Positions 1 through 11,828 of a stretch of DNA of 64,000 nt are shown piece after piece (within the stretch, counting starts at the first letter, position 1; the number at the start of each line of letters is the position of its first letter). Source of the DNA: Caenorhabditis elegans. Lineage: Eukaryota; Nematoda; Chromadorea; Rhabditida; Rhabditidae. The notes beneath the pieces were generated by a model. The model saw only the letters and a program-made list of their open reading frames with translations, was not told the DNA's origin and did not search any database. The position numbers and the translations under genes were made by a program. The stretch spans positions 2,108,001 through 2,172,000 of the forward strand of contig NC_003283.11 of the NCBI RefSeq assembly GCF_000002985.6, read 5' to 3'.

Positions 1-1300
1 AGATAATTTGGTAGAAGCTGAGGTTGCCAAGTAGAGAATGTTGGATTGGCCACCGCTGAAAAATTAAATGATTCTAGAACTTTTCCTTTAGAAATTGGAA
101 TTCAAAATTTGATTTTATTACCTTTCGGAATATTTTTTAAAAAATCTAAAAAAGCCAAACTATGTACATATTTTTTTTTGCTTCAATGTCTCTGCCAACA
201 CTTTTTTTCAATTCGACGCCAACTTAGGTATTTGGTGTGTAAAACATCAGCCGTTAGAAAAATTCAAAGAATTTGATTTTCCCACTCAAAACTTTTTTTC
301 AAAAAATTGAACTTTCCCGGCAAATTTTTTCCCAAAAAAAATTTGAATTTCTCGCCAAACACGCGATGTCAGAATGTCTCATTTCGGCTTGATCTACAAA
401 AAATGCGGGAGACGAGACGCAGAGTTCTCAACTGATTTCGCATGGTTAAAGGCGGAGTAGCGCCAGTGGGGAAATTGTTAAAAACCACTCCTTTGGTCCT
501 AAAATGACCAAATATCATGATAAAACTTTTCAAAAAATTTTTGAAAATTTTTTATTTACTGTCAAAAAGTGGCAATTACTCAGTTTTTGCCACTCATAAT
601 TTTGGAAGTCGACCAAAAAAAAAATTTTTTTTGGACATTTTTTATGTTTTAATTTTGTTTAAATTATTTGTATTAAAACATTGTAGGGGTCGAGACATGT
701 GACATTTCTTTAAATTTCCTCAAATGCTCGTATTTTTCCAAATTTTGGTAATTTTCCAAAACTTTGACCGGAAATTATGAAAAAATCTAAAAATTTTTGG
801 AGTGTTTTATTATGGTATTCGGTTGTTTTAAATCATTATACGTGCATTTAGACAAAATTCCCACTGGCGCTACTCCACCTTTAAGAACGCGCTGACGTCA
901 CTTATTTTTGGGCGAAAAAATCCCGCTTTTTGTAGATCAAACCGTAATGGGACAGCCTGACACCACGTGGCCAAATTTATTCCCAAAAAATTGAATTCTC
1001 TCGCCTAATTTTTTTCTTAGAAAATTGAAATTTCCCGGCAAAATGTTTCTATAAAGTTTCCAGAATTCAAAAATTCCTTACGTTATCTGTGTCACTGTGA
1101 CCTCACTCTTCTCCACAAGCGCCCATCCTCCACGTAGATAGTCGCTTCCGAGCTCAATCACTTTTTCCAATATCACATCTGATTCTAGTGAATTTTCAGC
1201 GAACAATGTCTGAAATTATATATTCTGAATATTTAACTTGGAAAATTTGAGAATTTTCAAAAAAAAAATTGATAAAACTCACTCCTATAGCCGAGATCAT
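1..1300 (-). CDS. ckb-4: Choline kinase, 5' end of gene (partial)
   Basis: This is the N-terminal part of a choline/ethanolamine kinase, which phosphorylates choline in the first step of the CDP-choline pathway in the cytosol. Three exons on the minus strand can be read: 1300-1283 (ATG, reads MISAIG), 1209-1082, and 55 to beyond the left edge. All have good splice sites and matching phase. Exon 2 reads YLRGGWALVEKSEVTVTQIT and exon 3 continues TGGQSNILYL. That is the glycine-rich GG-SN-L strand that starts the kinase fold in this family. The kinase core and catalytic residues lie outside the window. The large second intron carries two nested transposon-like elements. The gene faces away from the family-92 glycosyltransferase gene, so the 1.4 kb between them probably holds both promoters. 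The symbol is from memory of the gene order around ldp-1 and is less certain than the family. Confidence 0.75.
359..970. repeat. Palindromic element, CACGTG-end family, interrupted
   Basis: The left half starts near the ATGTCAGAATGTCTCATTTC end and includes GATCTACAAAAAATGCGGGA. The right half ends GGGACAGCCTGACACCACGT. About ten further copies of the same inverted-repeat family occur in this window, near 4.1, 4.5, 23.9, 25.9, 31.3, 36.9, 43.2, 53.7 and 56.3 kb. This copy is split at its central TTAA by the element at 446-884. It lies in an intron of the choline kinase gene. Confidence 0.7.
446..884. repeat. TTTAAAGGTGGAGTAGCG-end palindromic element, copy A
   Basis: The ends are TTAAAGGCGGAGTAGCGCCA and its inverse TGGCGCTACTCCACCTTTAA, about 440 bp apart. 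Similar elements in C. elegans are catalogued as PALTTTAAA-type non-autonomous DNA elements; the exact name is from memory. It sits in a TTAA site of another element. The interior is almost base-for-base the same as the copy at 9280-9719, so a 61-codon open frame appears in both. That frame is not a gene. Confidence 0.85.
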
Positions 1301-2740
1301 TTTTCCCGCAGAAAATGAATAAAAAAAGAATAATATATAACTTTAAAAAATCGAACAGAATGACCTTTAAATAAATACACGTAGTGCAAAGTTTGCTTGC
1401 ATACCCCCGTATTTTGTAGCTAGCTGACACTTTCTCTGCGTCTCATGCCCTCTAGTACATTTCTATAGAGCACGTTTGTATAAGTCAATTATGTGCAAGG
1501 GTGTCACAGACTTACCTAGTTGGGAAAAAAACCAATAACAAAGAAAATATTGATTTTCGCAGTGAGACCAGAAAAAAAACATTTTTCGACGCCATGAATT
1601 AATACTTTTTTGCTTTAAATAATAGAAAATGAATCGTAATGACTGAATATAACTGTTTACAAAATCATATACTTTTCTTTTTAATTTCGCAAAAAAATTT
1701 CGGTGTCGTTAATGAAATTACAGAATGAAAAACACAAAAAATACAGTTAAATTGGCGACAAACCCCCAAAAAGTAGACAGAAAATTTTTAAAAAATATTT
1801 AAATTTAGAAAAATATGACTCATTTTTCATTATTTGAATAAAAAATACCACAAACAATACTCAACTTTTATATAGAAAATCATATGAATAGACTATTTTT
1901 GCAAATTTGAAATACGCCAAAATTTCGATGCCACATGTGACGTCACACGCGTGCCTTCTGCTTGAAAATGGTCTGATCACATCCACTGCTAATCGAAAAA
2001 TTCTTATCGAGTACGAATTCAGAAACATGTACATACAGACCAAAAATCGCGTTTCATCTGGAAATTGAAAACGCCGTTTTATAGATTTACAGATAATAAA
2101 TACAAAATTGGGAAGTTTCAAGGGGAAGAAATGAAAATTTTGAACGATGCACCATAACTCAAAAGCAAAGTTATTGAGAACTAGAGACCTTGAACCATTT
2201 TATAGGCGGAGTTTAATTGGGTAATGTAACTCATCAAGTAATTTTTCGCTTCAAGATCATAGCAGTGAAAAAACATTTTCCGAGAAAATTTTTAGCAGGA
2301 AATTTAAATTTTCCAAAAATAATGGTGTAGGAAAATTCAATTTAAAAAAAAACATTTTTGGCGGGAAATTCAAATTTTGAAACCATCTAGAAACTTCTAG
2401 AAACTTCAGAAAAGTTATAGAAAGCTTTGGACGGTTCTAAATATTTCTGGAAACGTCTGGAAGGTTGAAAACATTTTAGGAAAAACGCCAACTAACAAAT
2501 AACATAAAAACATGTCAGAATGATCTTTTGACCTTTTTCTCCTCGAAATATCCAACCCTTCTCTATTCCACAACATTTTTGAGAAAGTGTAACAACTCCA
2601 GAACAGGCACCTTATCTGATCCGCACCTTTTTTCCTCCGGTTTCAACATTTTTGCCCCCTTTCTCATTTGTATCGAAATCCGAAGCACACCCACTCGGTC
2701 TTCACTTTTATCTCATAAGTTGAGTGGAGATCTTCCAAAA
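1301..2740. other. Intergenic region between divergent genes
   Basis: This separates the start codons of ckb-4 (minus) and the family-92 glycosyltransferase (plus), so both promoters are probably here. No credible exon was found. The stretch around 2260-2370 has degenerate GGCGGGAAATTCAAATTTT repeats like those at 59.1-59.5 kb. A run of TTCnnGAA motifs lies at 2390-2407. Confidence 0.6.
2390..2407. promoter_or_regulatory. Heat-shock-element-like motif
   Basis: Four units with exact 2-nt spacing, GAAacTTCtaGAAacTTC, match the HSF-1 binding pattern of alternating GAA and TTC. Further partial units follow to about 2465. The motif is 330 bp upstream of the start codon of the family-92 glycosyltransferase gene. 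It could equally be part of a dispersed repeat; a larger array of the same kind is at 33.1-33.35 kb. Function is inferred only. Confidence 0.4.
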
Positions 2741-5700
2741 ATGGAAACATTTTTGCATCCTATTGGTTATAGTCTACTTACCCTTAAAAAGTACCCGTAT
2801 CGGCTTCATCCATTCCGAATTTTGAAATTCATTGCGTTCATATTATCACTGATTTTGACTTGTCTTATGATAACACCATTAATATTTAACAGCGACTCGT
2901 TTTTATTTGATGTTCCGAAAGAAGTACCCATACTTCAGAGTACACATACTTTTATTCATTCTGCATATTATTATCCTGTTTCTAAATCGTAAGTTTTTTT
3001 TGTTGAAATCTTTCCAAAATTTTCGGGCAATCAAAATTTTTCAAAATAAAAAGAGAAACATTTTGACTGAAAATTCCAACTTTTTGAGAAAAATATCAAG
3101 TTTTCTTAAAAAGATTTTTAACTGGCAATACGCTTTTTTTTCAAAAAGACCTTATATTTTCAATAATTTTTACTCCTCAAAAGTGTGAGGTAAGCCTTAG
3201 CCTAAGCCACAGACCAAAAATTTTGATAACGGACAAAATTATGGGAATGCTCAGTTTTCACCTAACATAATTTTGGAAGTTGACCAAAAACATTTTTTTA
3301 TGATTTTCATATTTTAATTCCAATGCAAAAAATTTCTTTAAAAATTCGTAGTTTTGGAAACTCTGGTAATTTAACAACAATATTGTCTAAAAATAAAAAA
3401 AACCCAGGAAACTATTTCCAGACTTGGAAACAATGCGGTTGCCATCGTGACCACCATGAACAAAAGAACCGTCCCAATAATCACAGATTACACAATAAAC
3501 ATTCATGGAAGTCATATCAAGAAAAAAGTTGGCAAAGTGGCCACTTTGACAACGTGAGCTTAATATTTTTGAACCAAAAATTAATATTGAAATTCCAGTG
3601 AGCATTTACTCAACGATCGATGCGACTATTCATTAGTTCTAATACAGGCAAATACATTGGGAGGCATGACAAAATTGGAAATCGAATCGGGAGGTGTTAC
3701 AGTTGAGGTTAGAGAATTTTTTAGGAACTTAAAAATTTCAAAAGTAATTTTTAAAAAATTCAGATTCCCTTCAAAAGCCCGAAATATTCTGCTCCAAAAC
3801 CTGTTGTTTTCTGTATTTCTCCACAGTTTGCCGCCGAGCAGTGGCAAACATTTTTGACTCAACTGCACATTTCTAAAAGGTTTGTGCGCAATGTTTGAGT
3901 TAAAAGCAAGCTTTTTCACTTTAAAATTTAATTTTCAAACAGAATGCTTTATTTTTGAGCTAGTTTGAGCTAATTTTCTAAGAAAAATATATAAGTTCAT
4001 CTAAAAAATATACAAATGTCTAGAAGAATTTCACGAGATTTTTTCTTGGAATATATTTGTGAAGCACAATGGTTTTTTTGCTCAAAATGAGAGAAAGCAG
4101 ACTCAATATACCAAATTTGATTGTAAAAAAAACACGTCGTGCCAGGCTGTCTCATTACGGTTTGATCTACAAAAAATGCGGGAATTTTTTGCACAAAAAA
4201 TGCGACGTCAGCATGTTCTTAACCATGCGCAATCAGTTGAGAACTCTGCGTCTCTTCTCCCGTATTTTTTGTAGATCTAAGTAGATCACGCCGAAATGGG
4301 AAATTCTGACACCTCGTGAAAAATGAATAAAACTTTCAGAAGTTTCTGTGATTTTTAATTTTTTTTTCAAAAAATTCAGAAAAAGCTGATGCCACTATTG
4401 GAGACTTTTCCGATTTTTAAAAATTGTATATTGATTTTTTTTCGGGTTTTCTCTAATTTTTGATCTTTTTTCAATTAAACTTCAAAATTAAAAACTGAAA
4501 AAAAATCCATTCGAGTTTGACGAAAAACAAAAAAGTTGCACAACCACGTGGCGTCAAGCTGTCTCATTGCGGTTTGATCAACAAAAAATGCGGGAACTTT
4601 TCCCCAGAAAAATGTGACGTCAGCACACGCTTAACCATTCGAAATCAGTTGAAGAGTCTGCGTCTCTTCTCCCGCATTTTTCGAAGATCAAACCCAAATA
4701 AGGCTCTTTGACTCCCCGTGAAAATGTTCTATTTTTTTCTGGAAAATTTATTGAAATTCTAAAAATTTCAAAGAATGTTTACTATTTACTATTTCCAACA
4801 AAATACTTTTTTGAAAATTTATTTAAGACTTTCTGGAGCGGTATTTTTTATGCAAATAAAAATTTTTCAGATATGGAGCCCATGTGCATCTCTACGTGGT
4901 ATCCATGGTGGAGTCCTACTACAAATTAATTAAAGAATATGAAAAACTGGGACTTGTATCCATTGAACCTTGGCTCACGATCAAATTTCCCGTAACAGAT
5001 GGACCATATCTAGAGCCAAATCGCAATGTGGAGCTCAGAAATCAAGCAGCTGCACACACGGATTGTATTCTCATGTATAAGGAGGCTGTGAGCTTTGTTG
5101 GAATTCTAGACATGGATGATATACTTATTCCAAATAAAGCAAATTCTTATTACGAGGAATTCGAGAGAGAGTACGGCGGCAGTTGGTACATTAGTGCCTT
5201 GCAATATGGAAAAGCAGACTTTGAAACTATAAAAGTCGCCGAACTAGAAGCTCAGAGTATATCTGCAATTGTGAAAAATGCGCGGAGGCTTCCGACAAAA
5301 GATCAAGGGAAATCATTTGTCCGTCCAGAACGATTCAACTCATCTTGGTCCCACTACTCCCGGAATTCGGATAACAAGCCAATGTACTGGACACCACACC
5401 AAACTGTACCATTGTCGATGAGAAAAAAAGCGATGCAATATAATGGGATATTCCATATGAAGAATATGTATTTGACTAATTTGACTAAAGTCAGGGACGG
5501 AGCGGTTCCGGTGAATCCGGGGGATAATATTACACAGCTGATTAGTGATCAACATTTACTGGAAATTGACATGGAAATGAAGAGGTGAGTTTTTTCAACA
5601 AAGTGGCCTAGAAAAATGTCGGTGGCCGAATTTTGTTTTTTTAACTGACATGATCTGAAAGCGATTGTCGCAATCATATTCCGTGGATCCCAGCGTTGAA

Positions 5701-6488
5701 GAAAAAATCGATAATTTGATTTATAAAAACCGATCAAATACACACGTGTTGCCAGGCTGTCCCATGGCTTCACTGCACACGAAGAACGGGAATTTTTTTT
5801 TGAAATTTGTGACGTCACAGCGCATTGTTTTTTTTCTAAATTTAAACGCCAATTTTTGTGAAATTTTTCATAATTGTTAATTTTGTTAATTTTTAGAATT
5901 GACATTTCTCCGAAATTCTAAAAATTTACGAAGTGGAGAAATTGAAAAAAATACAATTAAAAAAATGCCAAACTAATACAAAAATATATTTAAAAAATTA
6001 AAAAAAAATTATAATGCAAAGAAAATTAATGGCTTTTGTGAAAAATCAATTTGAGAGGAAAAATCAAGAATTATTATTTGGAAAATTTATAATTTTTATT
6101 TTTTGAAAAAAATCGTTGAAAAATTAAAATTTAGATAGGCTTCACATCGATGAGCCCAGCTAAAAAAAACCAAAAAAAAAATCAAATTTCCAGCATCCTC
6201 ACCAGTGAACCAATTGCGGCACTTTCGGCAACCCTTCCAAAAACGGATTTCTACATGCCAATCATTTTCAAGTGCTACAATGACTCATTCTATCATCTCC
6301 GTGACACAAAAACTCTCCTGAATGACGTCACTTGTGTAAATGCATTTGATTGCGAGCTCCCTCAACAGGAAGGAATGCCGTGTACACATTCAGATGCCAC
6401 GTATCACTCAGGACCGCCCATGTTTCCAATCACATTCCATTGGGCGACGGATGCATACTTTAGTAGTGAGATTGGATGTTATCAGTAG
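2741..6488 (+). CDS. Family-92 (DUF23) glycosyltransferase
   Basis: A six-exon gene encoding 537 residues: 2741-2988, 3422-3553, 3599-3707, 3764-3879, 4871-5584, 6194-6488. All junctions are GT-AG with consistent phase. The N-terminus is a type II membrane anchor: a short basic cytosolic tail, then a hydrophobic helix at about residues 27-49. The lumenal domain has the metal-binding DMDD motif at residues 282-285 (context GILDMDDILIP), typical of GT92 enzymes. The characterised C. elegans member GALT-1 adds galactose to core fucose of N-glycans in the Golgi. The acceptor of this paralog cannot be told from sequence. The ATG at 2741 is the first in the open frame. Intron 4 (991 bp) carries two palindromic elements. 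A polyadenylation signal AATAAA lies at 6883. Confidence 0.9.
4131..4318. repeat. Palindromic element, CACGTG-end family
   Basis: Inverted-repeat copy in intron 4 of the GT92 gene. It runs from CACGTCGTGCCAGGCTGTCT to TCTGACACCTCGTG, with the family's inner GTTTGATCTACAAAAAATGC block on both arms. Confidence 0.75.
4542..4722. repeat. Palindromic element, CACGTG-end family
   Basis: Second inverted-repeat copy in intron 4 of the GT92 gene, 220 bp after the first and more diverged. It includes GGTTTGATCAACAAAAAATG on one arm and the related CGAAGATCAAACCC on the other. Confidence 0.65.
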
Positions 6489-7554
6489 AAAATTAAAAGT
6501 TAATTAGAAATCTCTCTTTTAACTTTTTGAGAAAACGGTCTGAAAATGTCCTGTTTCTTATCGTAGAGCTAAAGCCAATTTTAAAGAAAAATTAACCATT
6601 TTCACGGTGACCGAACTTCAATTTTCCAAGGCCACGTAACAAAAGTCTAACGGCAAACAACCTGGACTTTTACACGTGGTCGCGGAAAATCTAGGCCAAC
6701 AAAAGTTCGATTTTCTCAAATACTGGCTCTGTGATTTTTCGATAATTTCGGACAGTTTTCACAAAAACATGCTGGTAAATATTGCTTTAAATCGCAAATT
6801 AATTGAGTTTCTTTTCATTACATTTTCCTTGTGATCCTTTGTTTCAGGTTTTCGTATTTTCTGCCTTCATGTTGTAGTTTTGAATAAATCATTCTTGACA
6901 AAAAAATGTTTTTCTTGGAAGGATTTTGCAATAAAAAAAATGCCTACCTAAGTACGTGCCTACCTACCACCTATTACTTTTGCAGTAAGCATTTTTGACA
7001 GGCGTCGGTCGTCTAGGCAGGCATTTCAAGCCTACTATGAGGTTTAAAACAAATCGACCACGTAAGTTTCTGCAACTGTTAGTAAATGTCAAACATCGCG
7101 AAAAACCTCCTTTTGCTTCACAAATTCTAGAATTTGAACGTTCAGTTTTTTCTCCCAAATTCCGTTTCGCACTCACCAAAAATGTCTTTTTTCTAGTTGG
7201 CAGAAGACAGCAAGTATTGACTGTACGGAGATTCGGAAATGGAGATAAAAAGTGCGGAACCTATTTTGGATTGAGAATAGAGATACCATTTCGGCATGTG
7301 TGTTCCGTTTCAGTTCTAGAATCCAGTTTTTGGAATGAAATTTGGATTTTGGAAAGTGGAGGGACCGAATATTTTGGGAAAATTTACAAATTCCTTTTTT
7401 TTCTTATTACTTGTCAATTTTTTCAGACGCCTCAACCAAATTCAATATGTAATGGTTTAGTTGTACATTCCAATAGATTCACTAATTATGATTTTAAAAA
7501 ATTTATTTTGCTAAAAGTGAGATCGACGGGAAATAAATTTGACAAAAAAACATT
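6489..7554. other. Region between convergent gene ends
   Basis: Holds the 3' UTR of the GT92 gene (AATAAA at 6883) and, on the other strand, the 3' UTR of the GT49 gene (AATAAA as TTTATT at 7502-7507). A CTAGGCAGGCATTTCAAGCC block near 7011 belongs to a common C. elegans dispersed repeat. A 187-codon open frame here has no start context or family match. Confidence 0.6.
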
Positions 7555-10500
7555 CTAATACATCTTGAATCTTCCACACTTGTCCAAAGTGTCCGGGTAC
7601 TTTTCGTCCATTTCTCTGACATATCTGGCTCCGGCTCTGCAAAAAATTTTAATTGAAAATTGACTGTTAGAATTTTTTTTTGCTAAATCCTTCGAAATAC
7701 TTACATGTCCATCGCATAAGCTTCCTGATGAGCAATTGTGGCTTTCGAATAAATTGTATTAGTATGCTTAATCCCTTCATGAACATCGAAAACGTGTGAC
7801 GGAACATGAAACGTGTAACCAGCACGACAAAGGGCGTAAATCTATAAGTTTTGGAGGTTTTTGCTGAAACTGGATTGCCTAAAAATATACAAACCAGAGA
7901 GTGCATAACTTTGATTCTGGACGGGAAATAGGCCGCGTTATAGGGGTCGTTACGGTGAAGAATTACTTGAACTTCCCATTCATATCCGCTGAAAAGTTTC
8001 AACTGAAAATACTAACTCTTAATACTAAAAACCGAAAAATGTAAGCCTGAAACTGAAAAAGCATGGCCCGACATCTCCCGGTCTCACACATTTCTATAGT
8101 TCTGGCGCAACCCGGGAGATGTCGGTACCGCTGAATTTCTACTCACGCAAAAGGAATTTCCATCGTGCTCACTGAAGTTGACTGCTTGGAAACTTCAAAC
8201 CACTGCTCTAAATGCTCAATGTGATGGCCTTGTGGGAAGAAGCGATGGTGGAATTCGAAGGTTCTAGTTTTTTTTTCGGAAATTAGATTTTTTGAGAACT
8301 TTAAAACTTACTTGGAATAAGCCATAGATTGCTTCAACTCAAAGTGAGTTCTAGGCAAATAAGTTCCATTAACCGATTCGAATCTTCGAATTGCCAATAC
8401 TTTTTTACTTTTTCCGTCGATCATCTCATTTGCCACTTTTTTGAGTTTCCGCGCGAATCCCTCACTAACAATCATATCTGCATCCATAATAAAATGAATA
8501 TCCGACTTGGCTCCCTGGCGAGCCAAATTTCTCATAAGGTTGCTCGGATATAGTTGGAAGGGTCCTGACAGATGGCTTCGGAGGTAGGATTCTAAAGGGT
8601 AGGGTTTAAAGAAACTTTTTAAAGTTTTTTTTAAATGAAAATTGATTTTAATTGTTTTTGGGTTCGTTTTTCAAAAAAATCTTGATTTCACTGTTTTTTA
8701 CAGCCGACTGTTCCTAACACCTTTGGTGTGCCAAACTAAATTCTCTAAATTTTGTAATTTTTTGATTTAAGACTTTTTTCTATATAAGTATTAATGTTTG
8801 ATTGAGAAAAATCAAATTCTAGTGTTTAAAATTGGAACAATCATTAAAAAAATAAAAATTCCGAAAATTGTCGAAAAAATATTTCATCAATTGAATATGT
8901 AACTTGAACTAAACTGACCAAACTTGTTTGAAATGTAATGAAGCTATAGTTTATGATGCATGATCAGTATATTTTTAAATGTATGTCTGTAAAGTTTCAT
9001 CAGGAAAGCTTTATCGGCTGCTCAGATATGGGCTTAAACGTCGAGTGGCACCAAAACAAGTGGTAAAAGGTGTGTACAAATGTGGATTTTTCAACTTTTT
9101 GCTCTTTTGCTCCCAATTTTTGAGATATCAGGATAAAATTGTAGGTACAGAGGTTTTTTGGTACGCTGAATCCGATTCCGATATTAGTTTTCCATGAAAA
9201 CGTTTGTAAATACCCTAAACCGCTCAAATCGAGGGGGGTCCCATAACAGTTGGGCGCACTGTATATATACAAATTAAATTTTAAAGGTGGAGTAGCGCCA
9301 GTAGGGAAATTGTTAAAAACCACTCCTTTGGTCCTAAAATGACCAAATATCATGATAAAACTTTTCAAAAAATTTTTGAAAATTTTTTATTTACTGTCAA
9401 AAAGTGGCAATTACTCAGTTTTTGCCACTCATAATTTTGGAAGTCGACCAAAAAAAAAATTTTTTTTGGACATTTTTTATGTTTTAATTTTGTTTAAATT
9501 ATTTGTATTAAAACATTGTAGGGGTCGAGACATGTGACATTTCTTTAAATTTCCTCAAATGCTCGTATTTTTCCAAATTTTGGTAATTTTCCAAAACTTT
9601 GACCGGAAATTATGAAAAAATCTAAAAATTTTTGGAGTGTTTTATTATGGTATTCGGTTGTTTTAAATCATTATACGTGCATTTAGACAAAATTCCCACT
9701 GGCGCTACTCCACCTTTAAGACAAATAAAAACTCACGATCCGCTCTGAACTTCCAGCAAGTTCTGTCTGAAGCTGGAATTTGAATTTTTGGGCAAGTTTG
9801 TTGGAATGCTGACTGACGGATTGCAAAGTGAATTGTCATCTGAAAATTAGTTATAGAGTTCAGCTAGAAGTAGAATTTCCAGGCAGGCGCGAAAACGACG
9901 CCTGACGCGCCTGCCTTGCACCGTGCCTTCTGTATAGTGCGGCGCTGGACCCGAAAAGTGTCGGCAGCGGCGAAAGGTTGCGAGCAGGTTGAAGGCAGAC
10001 GTGAGGCCCTGAAACCGCGTTAAAAAACTGAGATTCACCTTCTTCCTGAACTCCTCATCACATCTGTGCACTTCTGCGAGATACTCCAGAGCTTGACTAG
10101 AGTGAAAATCAATAAATATCCCAACTGATATAGGTCCATCCCACATTGAGGTCATTTTTTCCAGAGTTAACATCATATCTGAAGTGGCATGGGATGCCAG
10201 GGTGATAGGTTCTAGACCGTCTTCTCGAAAGCTGAAATTTTTTCTTTTGATTTTTGGACTAACTAGTTCAAAGATCAATTACTAAAAACACTAACTCTCC
10301 TGTTCCTTCCAGAAAATTATACCCCACGCAGTACTGATCTTCGTACATTTCAGTTTGAATTGAATAATTTTTCCGTGTTTCTTCTGGAATATCCGGTTGT
10401 TCAACCCAGTAGTCTTTGGATAATTTTTGGTTCTGAAAATTTATATTTCTTCTGTAAGTTATTTAACTTTCAAATATAGAAAATATATTGTTAAAAAATT

Positions 10501-10855
10501 TATTTTAATTTTTAATTTTCTTTTCCAATTTCGGGAATTCAAAAATACTTCAGCATTTCAACTTACATGTTCAGAAAATATCAAAAAAGTGAAAATAAAA
10601 CAAGTAGTGTAAATAAATGTAACTTTTAACGAACATCTTGGCATATTGAACTGCAAAAATTCCAAATTTTGAAAGATCAACACCGGAATAATTGTCGAAA
10701 TTTTTGCGAAACGCAGCGAACAACAAAAAGATGGTTATCCCGGCAAAAAATCTGCCAGGATCCACTTTTCCCAAATTTTTTATCTGATTTTCTTGGTCTC
10801 GGAACTTAAAGGTGAAGCTTTCACAATGTTGGTAGGAGACAAAAATCGGCAACAA
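7555..10855 (-). CDS. GT49 (LARGE/B4GAT1-like) glycosyltransferase
   Basis: Nine exons on the minus strand; the last eight join in frame: 10432-10296, 10231-10039, 9839-9737, 8591-8312, 8263-8147, 7988-7895, 7841-7705, 7636-7555. They give about 380 residues. Features typical of the GT49 fold are YCVGYNFLEGTG followed by FREDGLEPITLASHATSDMM, the DxD-type metal site in FIMDADMIVSEGF, and the C-terminal block GYEWEVQVILHRNDPYN plus HVFDVHEGIKH. Members act in the Golgi on glycans such as O-mannosyl or glycosaminoglycan-like chains; the exact activity is unknown here. An upstream exon ending at 10631 encodes FFAGITIFLLFAAF, a likely membrane anchor. It has no in-frame ATG, so the true start is not resolved and another 5' exon may exist. 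Intron 4 holds a recent transposon copy (9280-9719). Confidence 0.85.
8067..8125. repeat. Short foldback repeat (CCGACATCT family)
   Basis: CCCGACATCTCCCGG and its near-perfect inverse CCCGGGAGATGTCGG are separated by 29 bp, in an intron of the GT49 gene. The same hairpin type recurs among the srbc genes, for example at 44561-44632 and 48793-48851. Confidence 0.7.
9280..9719. repeat. TTTAAAGGTGGAGTAGCG-end palindromic element, copy B
   Basis: Full-length copy in intron 4 of the GT49 gene. Its interior is essentially identical to the copy at 446-884. The only clear differences I see are near the left end, so one copy gave rise to the other recently or gene conversion has kept them alike. Confidence 0.88.
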
Positions 10856-11039
10856 AAAATTTTAAAAAAAAGTTTTTTCTAGGAACTGTCGGGTAAATAA
10901 GAGAAATTAAAATTTATAATTTGAGAATATGAAAAAAAATTCTTGATTTTTTGAAATATTTTTTAACTGAAAAGTAAAAAAAGTTTCATTTATATCCTCG
11001 TTAAAACAGTTTTCAAAACAATTTCGATTAAAAAAGTTC

Positions 11040-11420
11040 TAAAACTTATTCGATGCACCATGATTGATTTTTTTGGATTTTTGTAAAAATTCTATAATCG
11101 AAAATGAACTAACTTGAGAATACGAGGTTCTAGAGAATTTAAAAGTTATTCAATTTTTGAAAAATCCAAAAAATTCGAAAAAAAACCTTTTTTCTAGGAT
11201 CTGTCGGGAAAACATTTTTTCTCGCTCGCTGAAAAATTTGAAAATATTGCTAAAAAAATGATTTCTTGCTTTCTCGGAATACTTTTTAATCTAAAAAGTT
11301 TTTTTTCCAGAAATAATGTAAGATACGTCCTCAACCTGGCCGGAATTTTGCTAAAACTCTTCTCCAACGACGAAGAAGACCATCTTTTCCAACTCGAGCA
11401 TCACGTTAAATCTGCGAGAT
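11040..11420 (+). pseudogene. Relic of ChaC last exon and intron
   Basis: The stretch from 11323 reads YVLNLAGILLKLFSNDEEDH then LFQLEHHVKSA. It closely matches the last exon of the intact ChaC gene on the other strand (24198-24090). The preceding 280 bp also resemble that gene's last intron, including TTATTCGATGCACCATG about 270 bp before the exon in both. The copy lacks the other exons and the original stop codon, so it is a non-functional duplicated fragment. The open frame runs on to 11746 by chance. Confidence 0.7.
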
Positions 11421-11828
11421 TAATCAGAAAATATGATTATTCCACAGTAAAAAATCGAAGTAGAATTTTAGAAAACACTTCACTGGAATCATCCAATTTA
11501 TCTAGACTCATGGTAATATCTGGAAACTTCTCAAGCCGATATGTTGAGGATTCACAAAGCTTTTTCAGATCTCCCTTTGGTCTCTCAGATGCCTCAATTA
11601 TACTGAAGAATCTAATAATGTATTTCTGGCTATATAATATTTCAACCGTTTCGATAAGCTGTCAAGTATGGTCCAAGTTGATTTCCATACTATCAGAAAA
11701 ATGCCAAAATGTGCCTTCCTTCAAAATAATAAATCGAAATTTTTAAATTCACGCCAAAAATAAAACACCAAAGTTTGGTGCACAAACACGTGTAAGAAAT
11801 TCATCCACATCGCCATTCCTCAATCAGT

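Noticed and set aside
517-702. 61-codon open frame, also at 9352-9537
   Set aside because: Identical in both places because it lies in the two copies of a palindromic element; no gene signals.
6995-7558. 187-codon open frame on plus strand
   Set aside because: It starts in a dispersed repeat, has no family resemblance or splice context, and overlaps the 3' end of the GT49 gene on the other strand.
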